Source: Ogataea parapolymorpha DL-1
Lineage: Eukaryota > Ascomycota > Pichiomycetes > Pichiales > Pichiaceae
Assembly (NCBI RefSeq): GCF_000187245.1
Contig: NC_027863.1
Span: 556,735-620,734 of the forward strand
Length of the DNA stretch: 64,000 bases
Direction of reading: 5' to 3'
Both the position numbers and the translations under genes were made by a program. This document shows, piece by piece, positions 34,805-42,472 of this stretch. The notes below the pieces were generated by a model that did no database searches, was not told where the DNA came from, and saw only the letters and a list, made by a program, of their open reading frames with translations. The number at the start of each line of letters is the position of its first letter. Within the stretch, counting starts at the first letter, position 1.

Positions 34805-35233
34805 CTATAAAGTCAGCGGTCCCCCCAATGTAGTGCCCTCGCCTGAAACGTCGTACGCAAACCCGCTGGATGCTGCGTCCTCGACCACAGCCCACAGGGC
34901 ACTTCGCACGGTCTCCTGGGCTTGTTCCGTGGCCTCGTCGATCTCCATCTGCTCCTGCTTGGCTTGAGCGTCCACCAGCAGTTGGTCAGTATCCAGATTA
35001 CGGGCTTTGGCGTACTTCTTGTTTCTCTCGATTTTTTTGCTCTTTTTGTTAGACAGTGTCGTAGTAGTCACACCAGAACGTGATGGACCCGTGTACAGCG
35101 CGACGGCTGTGGACTTTGGAGTGCCGTCTCTGGAGGAGCTCCGCAAACCAGCTCTCTTCTTCCCCAGCGACTGGCGCTTTTGCCGTCTGAGAATGTTGTC
35201 TTTAGGTTTGTTGATGCTGTTTCTAGATGGCAT
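34805..35233 (-). CDS. ALB1: ALB1, shuttling pre-60S biogenesis factor
   Basis: A small basic protein of 142 residues. MPSRNSINKPKDNILRRQKR and TLSNKKSKKIERNKKYAKAR match the two conserved stretches of yeast Alb1. Alb1 binds Arx1 on the pre-60S particle and is recycled from the cytoplasm. The acidic C-terminal third (QEQMEIDEATEQAQETVRSA) is variable. Neighbourhood with RPE1, LSM1 and TRM61 (all YJL121-125 in S. cerevisiae) backs the call. Confidence 0.88.
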   Translation of the reverse strand: MPSRNSINKPKDNILRRQKRQSLGKKRAGLRSSSRDGTPKSTAVALYTGPSRSGVTTTTLSNKKSKKIERNKKYAKARNLDTDQLLVDAQAKQEQMEIDEATEQAQETVRSALWAVVEDAASSGFAYDVSGEGTTLGGPLTL

Positions 35234-36195
35234 AGTGACAGATTTGATTTTTTTTTCTCTTTGGTAAAATTTACTTTAAAATTTTCAACCACACCTTAGT
35301 CCAGATACGATAAGATAAGCACACGTAGCAGCAAGTAAGACACGAGAGAACGGAGGAAGAGGCTCGGATCTCTGTTGTGAGACAGAATGGATGGGACCTG
35401 GAAGTGACTAGATGAATAGTAATTTGTGTCTGTCCCGAAAGAAGAAAAAACGCTTATACAACGCTTATACAGCGGCTTCCGACGAGAACTTGCTTTGAGG
35501 ACGGTCCTTCCGACCGACTAAGACGAGGATCGACTTCAAGCAGATCTTAGATTGGTTCTAATTTGTCAACTTCCAAAACCATCTGCCGATGCATCAGATG
35601 AGAAGCCAAAGAGACGCCTCCAAAGACAAAACTTGCTACATGCAAAGCATTGCAGTGGATCAAAAATAGGTTTTGTTTCCCACCAATAAACATTCCCTTG
35701 TACCAGGTTGTGAATCTCGGAGTTGCAGAAAGCAGAGGTCCATTCCCTCCCGGTATGACGTCAACAAGTTGCAATGACGTGGTACAACAAGACGCTTGTT
35801 TGTGTGGTGCGGAAGGAGTCGGAAAAACATTCAGGATCTGAGCAGGATTAATTACGCGGTTGGCGGGACATATACGACTCTTTGTGCAGGAAGGCTAGAC
35901 TAATGGAAGTTTGCCAAGTAACAGAATAGGCAATTTTGCACAGATCCCATAACTTGGTATCAAAAGCATCTGCACAAATGAGGTCCCTATAGTTGCTTAT
36001 TATGCCAAACTATAACGATTCTTTTTCATGGCACTTGTTGATCTGCAGGTAAACGTCATACTCGTTTCTTTGTACACTGCTAACCATCTTCACTTTTTTT
36101 TTTTTTGTTGAGGGACTACCTTCCATAATATTCATTTAAAACCCAGCTTTTGCCATCTGCTCTGATTCAAGATACAACACATCTCAATTCACAAT
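35234..36195 (+). promoter_or_regulatory. 962-bp GPD1 upstream region
   Basis: No gene seen. An 11-bp direct tandem repeat, CGCTTATACA[A/G], occupies 35451-35461 and 35462-35472. A T13 tract lies at about 36094-36106, ~90 bp before the ATG. The length is generous for this compact window, which suits a regulated (osmotic or redox) gene, but I see no standard AGGGG stress element. Confidence 0.4.
35451..35472 (+). repeat. Two-copy 11-bp tandem repeat in the GPD1 promoter
   Basis: CGCTTATACAA is followed directly by CGCTTATACAG; the copies differ only in the last base. It lies ~725 bp upstream of the GPD1 ATG. Confidence 0.7.
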
Positions 36196-37341
36196 ATGAC
36201 TGCTATGGATAGACTGGATCACGTTAGTAACCAATTGGCCGCCAAGCGCCAGAAGAAAAACCCGGAAGGCAAGCCTTTCCGTATCACCGTGGTGGGCTCC
36301 GGCAACTGGGGGTCAACCATCGCAAAAGTGGTCGCTGAGAACGCCAAGGAGCTTCCGGAGGAGTTCCATCAGATCGTGAAAATGTGGGTTTTCGAAGAAG
36401 AAGTGGGCGGACGTAAGCTGACCGAAATCATCAACACGGATCACGAGAACGTCAGATACCTGCCGGACGTCAAATTGCCTGATAACATTGTTGCCATTCC
36501 GGACATTGTTGATGCTTGTGCGGACGCCGACATTATTATTTTTAATATCCCTCACCAGTTCCTGCCAAAGATCCTTGCCCAATTGAAGGGCAAGGTCAAC
36601 CCAAAAGCACGGGCAATCTCTTGTCTGAAGGGTCTTGAGGTCACCAAGGACGGTTGCAAGTTGCTCTCTAACTATATCACGGAAGAGCTGGGAATTTACT
36701 GTGGTGCCCTTTCAGGAGCCAACCTCGCTCCGGAGGTTGCCAGACAAAAGTGGTCAGAGACCACTGTGGCTTACAGAATCCCTGAAGACTTCCGTGGCGA
36801 AGGCAAGGATGTCGATCAGAGTGTGATCAGAAACCTTTTCCACCGCCCATACTTCCACGTCAGAGTCGTTGACGACGTTGCTGGTGTGTCTTTGAGTGGA
36901 GCTCTGAAGAACGTCATTGCCATGGCCGCCGGCTTCGTCGAGGGACTCGGCTGGGGAGACAATGCCAAGTCTGCTGTGATGCGGATTGGATTGGTCGAGA
37001 TGATCAAATTTGCCCACATGTTCTTTGATGACTGCCAATCTACCACTTTCACTCACGAGAGTGCTGGTGTTGCCGACATCATCACGACATGCGCCGGAGG
37101 CAGAAACGTGCGTGTTGGAAGATACATGGCAGAGCACAAGGTGAGCGGTTTTGAGGCGGAGAAGGTCTTGTTGAACGGCCAGTCCTGTCAGGGACTGCAC
37201 ACCACCAGAGAGGTGTATGAGCTGCTGGCTGCCAAGAATGTGATCGACGAGTTCCCGCTCTTCAAGGCCACGTACCAAATCATTTACGAGGGTCTTCCTA
37301 TGGAGAAGCTGCCAGAGTTGCTTGAGGCATCTGAGGACTAA
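36196..37341 (+). CDS. GPD1: GPD1, NAD-dependent glycerol-3-phosphate dehydrogenase
   Basis: The product has 381 residues. The N-terminus contains RLDHVSNQL (residues 6-14), a full peroxisomal PTS2 (R-L-x5-Q-L), comparable to the PTS2 of S. cerevisiae Gpd1. Then come the Rossmann motif ITVVGSGNWGSTIAKVV, IIIFNIPHQFLPKI, AISCLKGLEV, GALSGANLAPEVA, and the catalytic-lysine region VSLSGALKNVIAMAAGFVEG. It reduces dihydroxyacetone phosphate to glycerol-3-phosphate for redox balance, osmolyte and lipid synthesis, in cytosol and peroxisome. The sequence is of the Gpd1/Gpd2 type; no second copy is in the window. Confidence 0.96.
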   Translation: MTAMDRLDHVSNQLAAKRQKKNPEGKPFRITVVGSGNWGSTIAKVVAENAKELPEEFHQIVKMWVFEEEVGGRKLTEIINTDHENVRYLPDVKLPDNIVAIPDIVDACADADIIIFNIPHQFLPKILAQLKGKVNPKARAISCLKGLEVTKDGCKLLSNYITEELGIYCGALSGANLAPEVARQKWSETTVAYRIPEDFRGEGKDVDQSVIRNLFHRPYFHVRVVDDVAGVSLSGALKNVIAMAAGFVEGLGWGDNAKSAVMRIGLVEMIKFAHMFFDDCQSTTFTHESAGVADIITTCAGGRNVRVGRYMAEHKVSGFEAEKVLLNGQSCQGLHTTREVYELLAAKNVIDEFPLFKATYQIIYEGLPMEKLPELLEASED

Positions 37342-37462
37342 AAAAGCTTGGTTGCAATTTTTATACAGTTAGTTCGAAAATAATATAGCTCAAGTGTGCA
37401 AAAGAGAAAATAAAAATGGGTAAAAAAATGAGTTAAAATAAAATATATAAATTGTGTTGAGC

Positions 37463-38059
37463 ATGTTTTTCAGACAAATTTGTTCACGCAGCAGAGTCGG
37501 GCTCTACTCGGGCATTTTCCCGAAAGTCAATGTGCGCTTGCAATCCACAAAGGCTGCCGCTTCCAAGGGCCAGCTGACGCCTGAGGAATTGGAGCTGGCA
37601 AAGAAAATGACCTGGGAACAGTTTTTAACGCTGAGAAAAGAACAGCACCGCATGTCGTTGCTTGGATCCGGTATCTCGAGTTTCCTTGCCGTTGCAATCT
37701 CCTGGGGATACGTTTCGCAGATCGAGATTGACCCTACAGAGACCATATTCGGACTAGACACTTTCACCGTTCACATTGGAGGCATTTTGGCGATGGGAGT
37801 GCTGGGATTTCTGGTTGGGCCTAGTTTGATTGGCGATCCATTGTTTGCCTTGAAAAACCGCAAGCTCATGGACAGTTTCCGCATCAAGCAAAAGCTGTTT
37901 CTCAGGCACATAATCAAGCGGAGAGTTGACGCCTCCAGACAGAGCATGAATAACCCTGTGCCGGACTACTACGGCGAGAAGATCGGGTCGCTCAAGGATT
38001 ACAGACAATGGCTCAGAGATTGCAACGAGTACAGACGCAAGGCCAGAGAATTCTTGTAG
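37463..38059 (+). CDS. PAM17: PAM17, presequence-translocase-associated motor subunit
   Basis: The product has 198 residues from ATG 37463 (a GTG at 37454 is not a credible start). An N-terminal presequence (MFFRQICSRSRVGLYSG) and a TWEQFLTLRKEQHRMSLLGS motif lead into two membrane helices, GISSFLAVAISWGYVS and IGGILAMGVLGFLVGPSL; a basic matrix-facing tail carries DYYGEKIGSLKDYRQWLRDC. This is the Pam17 layout. Pam17 sits in the inner membrane and organises the TIM23 import motor. A GPD1 gene lies 121 bp upstream on the same strand. Confidence 0.9.
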   Translation: MFFRQICSRSRVGLYSGIFPKVNVRLQSTKAAASKGQLTPEELELAKKMTWEQFLTLRKEQHRMSLLGSGISSFLAVAISWGYVSQIEIDPTETIFGLDTFTVHIGGILAMGVLGFLVGPSLIGDPLFALKNRKLMDSFRIKQKLFLRHIIKRRVDASRQSMNNPVPDYYGEKIGSLKDYRQWLRDCNEYRRKAREFL

Positions 38060-38120
38060 ATGGGTGTATGTAGGTAGTGCTTATGTAAAAAGAGTCAAGA
38101 AAAAACAAGCTTTTTAAATA

Positions 38121-38576
38121 ATGTCGAGTGGGTCTAGTTCGAATCTGGAAGACCTATATTTGCAATCGTACTCGTTTACGACGACGGCTGCCATTATTGG
38201 CTCTGTTGATAGAAAGGTGTTTGTGCTGTTGAGAGACGGCAGAAGCGTTATTGGCGTGCTGAGAACGTTTGACCAGTTTGCCAACCTTGTCATTCACGAC
38301 GGCGTGGAACGGATTTATCTGGATGGGTCGCGGTACGGCGAGTCGACGGAACCGCAGATATTCCTTATCAGAGGCGAGAATGTTGTCATGATGGGCGAAT
38401 TGGACATCGACAAGGAGGACGAGCCGCTTGAGAAGCTGACGAGAATAGACTACGGGGCCGCCTTTGGCGAGTGGAAAAAAGCACAAACGGAGATCGTGGA
38501 GAGACACACCATCGAGGACAAGCAGCTGAGAAGCAGGGGCCATCTGACGTCGTTTTTGACCGACGAATTCTACTAG
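38121..38576 (+). CDS. LSM1: LSM1, decapping-activator Sm-like protein
   Basis: The product has 151 residues. Sm1: GSVDRKVFVLLRDGRSVIGV then LRTFDQFANLVIHDGVERIY; Sm2: IFLIRGENVVMMGELD. A charged C-terminal extension of ~50 residues (AFGEWKKAQTEIVERHTIED) is typical of Lsm1 and closes the Lsm1-7 ring for 3'-end mRNA binding with Pat1. It acts in cytoplasmic mRNA decay. It converges on RPR2 with a 76-bp gap that is largely made of a 10-bp repeat. Confidence 0.94.
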   Translation: MSSGSSSNLEDLYLQSYSFTTTAAIIGSVDRKVFVLLRDGRSVIGVLRTFDQFANLVIHDGVERIYLDGSRYGESTEPQIFLIRGENVVMMGELDIDKEDEPLEKLTRIDYGAAFGEWKKAQTEIVERHTIEDKQLRSRGHLTSFLTDEFY

Positions 38577-38600
38577 GTGGAAGCTAATGTACATTAAATC

Positions 38601-38640
38601 ATTAAATGCTATTAGATGCTATTGAATGCTGTTAAATGCT
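38601..38640 (+). repeat. Four 10-bp tandem repeats (ATTAAATGCT type)
   Basis: Consecutive decamers ATTAAATGCT, ATTAGATGCT, ATTGAATGCT, GTTAAATGCT, each differing at one or two positions, with a looser GAATGCT copy at 38648-38654. The array fills the LSM1-RPR2 convergent gap. Confidence 0.85.
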
Positions 38641-38652
38641 TTGCTATGAATG

Positions 38653-39051
38653 CTAAGCGTCCTTTACCTCGTTCTTCTCGCTGAAAAGCATGTAGTCGCG
38701 GTTTCTTCCTATAGGGTACCGTTTGAGTGTTCCGCACACGCACGACACAGCAAGGACGTCATTTTCTGCGCTCTGGGCATTGCTGGTATTTTCGATTCTG
38801 ATCGATGCGGTCCGTCCAGGCAGCTGTAGACGGTGGCACTTTTTGCAGACAGTGCGTTTCACGCTGGGGTCGAGTTTTAGCACCGTCTTCTTGGCTACTA
38901 CGTCCATGTTGCGCAGATACATCCGTGACAGCGCGCCGTTAGGATCCAGTTGCGCGGCCGCCTGGTACAGGAACCCGAGCCGCTGGTAGTGGTCGTTTTT
39001 GGGCACCGTTTTGGGCAGTTTGGGTGTCTTGGCCGAATTTTGCTTCTTCAT
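38653..39051 (-). CDS. RPR2: RPR2, RNase P protein subunit (Rpp21 family)
   Basis: The product has 132 residues. NDHYQRLGFLYQAAAQ and ALSRMYLRNMDVVAKKTVLK lead to the zinc-binding part, with CKKCHRLQLPG and CVCGTLKRYPIG giving four Cys. This is the Rpr2/Rpp21/Snm1 pattern; the closing GTLKRYPIGRNRDYMLFSEK favours Rpr2 over Snm1. It processes pre-tRNA 5' ends in the nucleus as part of RNase P. The start is ATG 39049-39051, only 48 bp from the divergent PRE6 ATG at 39100. Confidence 0.88.
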   Translation of the reverse strand: MKKQNSAKTPKLPKTVPKNDHYQRLGFLYQAAAQLDPNGALSRMYLRNMDVVAKKTVLKLDPSVKRTVCKKCHRLQLPGRTASIRIENTSNAQSAENDVLAVSCVCGTLKRYPIGRNRDYMLFSEKNEVKDA

Positions 39052-39099
39052 AAAATGTGCATTAAAATAAATTCAAATATATTTTTTGCCACATTTCTT

Positions 39100-39895
39100 A
39101 TGAGTGGTTACGACAGTGCTTTATCTATTTTCAGGTAAGTGGACAGACAATTCTTGACTAACAATCAGTCCCGACGGACATGTGTTCCAAGTGGAGTACG
39201 CCCTGGAGGCCGTGAAACGTGGAACGTGTGCGGTGGGCGTGAAGGGCAAAGAGGTTGTGGTTCTTGCGTGTGAGAGACGAACCACGCTAAAATTGCAGGA
39301 TCCGAGAATCACCCCGTCGAAAATCAACAAGATCGATACACACGTGCAATTGGCGTTTGCTGGGCTGAACGCAGACGCGAGAATCCTGATCGACAAGGCC
39401 CGTGTCGAGGCCCAATCTCACAGACTGACCCTGGAAGACCCGGTGACGGTGGAATACCTGACCAAGTACGTCGCCGGCGTGCAGCAGAGATACACCCAGA
39501 GTGGTGGAACCCGGCCGTTTGGCGTTTCGACGCTCATTGCCGGCTTTGACGAGAACGACAAGACGCCTAGGTTGTACCAGACAGAGCCTTCAGGAATTTA
39601 TTCGGCATGGAAGGCCAATGCCATTGGGCGCAGTAGCAAGACGGTGCGCGAGTTTCTGGAGAAGAATTACGACAAGGAACACGAGCTGGACGAGGCGCAG
39701 ACCATCAAGCTGACCGTCAAGGCGCTGTTGGAGGTGGTGCAGACCGGAGCCAAGAATATTGAGATTTCCGTGATGAAGCCCGGCAGAGTGATCAGCCAGC
39801 TGTCCAACGACGAGATCGAGGCGATTGTACAGGAGATAGAGGCCGAGAAGGAGGCCGAGGCAGAGAAAAAGAAGCCAAAGAAAGCCAGTGAATAG
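39100..39895 (+). CDS. PRE6: PRE6, 20S proteasome alpha-4 subunit, with one 34-nt intron
   Basis: Join 39100-39134 and 39169-39895, 253 residues. Without splicing, the frame from ATG 39100 stops at TAA inside the intron, and the main frame lacks the family N-terminus. Splicing gives [20 protein letters not shown], the standard alpha-4 start that gates the pore, then [20 protein letters not shown] and [20 protein letters not shown]. The C-terminal tail is acidic and lysine-rich ([20 protein letters not shown]), as in yeast Pre6. The unit is in the outer ring of the 20S core in nucleus and cytosol. The intron has GTAAGT, CTAAC and CAG. S. cerevisiae PRE6 has no intron to my knowledge. It converges on an unknown mitochondrial-type gene with a 24-bp gap. 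Confidence 0.95.
39135..39168 (+). other. PRE6: 34-nt spliceosomal intron in PRE6
   Basis: Donor GTAAGT (39135-39140), branch site GACTAAC with the branch A at intron position 27, acceptor CAG ending at 39168. Joining the flanks completes the conserved alpha-subunit start (AG|T = Ser12 of SIFSPDG). The length is not a multiple of three and GTAA creates an in-frame stop, so removal is required. Confidence 0.9.
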
Positions 39896-39919
39896 ATCCA
39901 CCATAGCTAGTAATTCTAT

Positions 39920-40789
39920 TTACAATGTCCTAGTTTCGCCCTCCACGTCGATGATGTCGCCCTCACTCGACGGCGTCTTGATGACGAAACGCTTGTTGGC
40001 CACAAAGCCAAGTGGAATGATCTCGATCACGCACTGGCTCTTGCCGACGCTGATGCTTTGCTCCAAAAGGTCCTGGAAAATCGGGGTGTCCAAATTTTTT
40101 AGACTAAAAATTACCTTGGCAATTTTGTCACCAGACCGTTTGTCGTAGAGATATCTGCTTTGTACAGTAATCATATCCTCCACTTCCTGGACGACGCCGT
40201 TGATTGTCTGTAGCGAGACGTTCCAGTCGTACTGAACGCCGTCCAGAACGCCCAGAGCGATGTCGTTGACCGACTCGATGTTGAAGTAGTCTGCCACGCC
40301 GTCCTCGTTCAGCAGGAACGCGTCAGAGACACGCCGGAGCACGAAGTTGGCCAGGTCGCTGTTGATCTGCTCGATCGGCGGCAGCACCAATGGGTTTGCA
40401 CTGTTTCGGGGCCGGAAAATCAGCGTCGAGTCTTTAAGAAGCGTCCATTTCTCGCTCATCTGCTTGCGGTTGCGTCTCTGGGCGATTTTGTACGCCATGA
40501 ACGAGCCCACACAGAGCGGCGGAACAACGAGTGCAAATAGTGGCAGCGCAACGAACACCACTAGCGAACCAACAGCCGTGAGTCCGAGCGCTAGCTTGAG
40601 CGAGTCTGGGGTACGAGCAAGCACCTCATTCAGAAGAGAGGGCCGATCGATCCGTTGTCGCGGCGGCCGCGAGTACCGGAATGTCACGAGACTCGAGTGT
40701 ACAAAACGGCACCCGTGCCAGAAAAGCGGTCTGGGCAGTGAGTGGCCCACAATTGTTGTGCGTACCACAGATCTTAATAAACAGCTCAT
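39920..40789 (-). CDS. Unrecognised probable mitochondrial membrane protein
   Basis: I do not recognise this 289-residue protein. The N-terminus (MSCLLRSVVRTTIVGHSLPR) is Arg- and Ser-rich without acids for ~45 residues, like a mitochondrial presequence. A hydrophobic stretch at ~64-100 (LKLALGLTAVGSLVVFVALP, then LFALVVPPLCVGSFMAYKI) would make one long or two short membrane helices. The C-terminal ~180 residues form a soluble mixed alpha/beta domain (DYFNIESVNDIALGVLDGVQ; SQCVIEIIPLGFVANKRFVI). No catalytic motif is visible. It lies between PRE6 (convergent) and TRM61 (same strand, 52 bp upstream). Coding quality is good; function unknown. Confidence 0.75.
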   Translation of the reverse strand: MSCLLRSVVRTTIVGHSLPRPLFWHGCRFVHSSLVTFRYSRPPRQRIDRPSLLNEVLARTPDSLKLALGLTAVGSLVVFVALPLFALVVPPLCVGSFMAYKIAQRRNRKQMSEKWTLLKDSTLIFRPRNSANPLVLPPIEQINSDLANFVLRRVSDAFLLNEDGVADYFNIESVNDIALGVLDGVQYDWNVSLQTINGVVQEVEDMITVQSRYLYDKRSGDKIAKVIFSLKNLDTPIFQDLLEQSISVGKSQCVIEIIPLGFVANKRFVIKTPSSEGDIIDVEGETRTL

Positions 40790-40841
40790 TATCAGATTTA
40801 TTTATTCCCCTGAATTAATTATGTTAATTAAAATATTATTT

Positions 40842-41846
40842 TTACACCTCTGCACCGAGCACGGGCACCAAGCGAGCAAAGAGCAGGTACGAGGTGTGTG
40901 TTTTCAGCTCGGGTCCGGTCTTGGACACGTTCTGCCACTGGAAGCTCTCATCTCCCTCAGCAATGCGTCTCCCCTTGCCAAACGGATTGTATCCGCGATC
41001 TTTTTCGTTCCCGTCTGCGTCTCTCTTTGGTGGCAGCTTCTTGAGCTCTGCTCCCTCTTTTTGCCGTCTTTTCACGTCTCTGAGCCGCTCAATAGCGTCG
41101 TCCAGCTCACGCACCATCTCCTTGCGGGCCTCCCATTTTTTTGCCTGCACCTCGGTCATCTCGATCGCGGTCCAGCCACACTCCTGCAGTGCTTCCACCG
41201 CCTTGACCACCTGCTCGATGCAGGGACTGAAACAGCAGATCCCGACGGTCTGGTCCTTTGCAATGACTCTGGAAAGATGCGGTATCGCTTCCCAGGGCGA
41301 CGGAAGATCCAGAAACACCATCTGCGCTCTGATCTCCGTGTCTATGTCGAATCCTTCGTTACAGACGTCTCTATGCGTGAGCGTGACATTTTCGAGCTTA
41401 TGGCTCTCAAACTCCTCTTTGGCCTGGAGATATCTCTGCTCATGGAACTCGTACGAAAAAACACGCCCAGAAGGGCCCACAGTTCTGCTGAAAGCATGCG
41501 TGAACGAGCCCGATCCGGTACCTGCCTCAATCACCCTGCTGCCCCCCACAACGTTCATTCGCTGAACAATGTACGAGGAATCGGGCGTATAGACAATCTG
41601 TGTTCTGTGCGGGAGCGAGACGGTCCACAGCTCAGGCGTGGGGAGCAGAAGGTAGATGAACCCGACGTTTTTCGCAGACGTCACTTGCGATCCAAAAGGC
41701 TTGCCGATCATGTCTGTGTGCGGGAAGTTTCCGTATTTTGTCTGCAGAACATCGCCGCTCTTGACAAAGATGGGCTTCAGGTTGTCACGGCCGATATACG
41801 CCAGCACAAGGTCGCCCTCGGCAATGGTCTTTTTATGTTGGAACAT
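40842..41846 (-). CDS. TRM61: TRM61/GCD14, tRNA m1A58 methyltransferase catalytic subunit
   Basis: The product has 334 residues. N-terminal small beta domain ([20 protein letters not shown]) is followed by [20 protein letters not shown] and the SAM-binding motif [20 protein letters not shown]; motif IV is [18 protein letters not shown]. Length and motifs match yeast Gcd14. With Trm6 it methylates A58 of tRNA, including initiator tRNA, in the nucleus. It carries a charged insertion near residues 240-290 ([20 protein letters not shown]). LSM1, ALB1 and RPE1, its near neighbours in S. cerevisiae, are all within 8 kb. Confidence 0.94.
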   Translation of the reverse strand: MFQHKKTIAEGDLVLAYIGRDNLKPIFVKSGDVLQTKYGNFPHTDMIGKPFGSQVTSAKNVGFIYLLLPTPELWTVSLPHRTQIVYTPDSSYIVQRMNVVGGSRVIEAGTGSGSFTHAFSRTVGPSGRVFSYEFHEQRYLQAKEEFESHKLENVTLTHRDVCNEGFDIDTEIRAQMVFLDLPSPWEAIPHLSRVIAKDQTVGICCFSPCIEQVVKAVEALQECGWTAIEMTEVQAKKWEARKEMVRELDDAIERLRDVKRRQKEGAELKKLPPKRDADGNEKDRGYNPFGKGRRIAEGDESFQWQNVSKTGPELKTHTSYLLFARLVPVLGAEV

Positions 41847-42472
41847 GAAAAATGTAGAAATATTTCAAAAATATTTTTGAAAAAATTACCGTAGCTGCAT
41901 ATTAGGATCGGGCTGCGAGAAAAGGACAATGATAATAAGCACAAAAAATGTGGATCTGGAAATTCACCCAGCTCTGCCTAGGTGTTTGCTTGCTATAGAC
42001 TCTATTTGAAAGTCTTGTTGTTCAATTTCTACTATTCAGAGTGTGCAGAATTCGGATTTTGCAGCATGCTACACGTCACGGAATGTATTTTTAATTAGCG
42101 ACAGAATCGATTACATAGACTCAGTAGGCGATCCAGGAATGTGCCATTTTGTTGGCCATAGCACCTACCCAGGTCCATGGCTGCTCTTGCGCTTTTAGAA
42201 TACATCTGCTAGTGTGCTTAAATGCGCCTGACAGAGCCTGAAAAGCAACGCCAAAAAATCGACCCTACTGCGTCGATCGACGCATAAACAAAGCGACAGA
42301 AATGGTAAACAATCAACATAAAATTAAATAAACAGCGCCAAAGACCCCGAACCTCTACACCAACGCGAGCGGTTACAACTTAACTACACATTCTTCCCTA
42401 TCTTCACTGTCTTCTCACTATCAATAGCTAATATAGACCAACACCCGCTTTCAATTAATTGGCTAGAAAACC
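41847..42472 (+). promoter_or_regulatory. CLB4 / TRM61 divergent region with palindrome and forkhead sites
   Basis: 626 bp without a gene. A 16-bp perfect palindrome, TGCGTCGATCGACGCA, is at 42269-42284. It overlaps by one base an ATAAACAA forkhead-type site at 42284-42291, and a second forkhead match GTAAACAA is at 42305-42312. The cluster lies 160-205 bp upstream of the CLB4 ATG, a normal activator distance. Confidence 0.55.

Noticed and set aside
40347..41894. 515-codon plus-strand ORF
   Set aside because: Antisense shadow of TRM61 and its neighbour; low-complexity translation, no domain.
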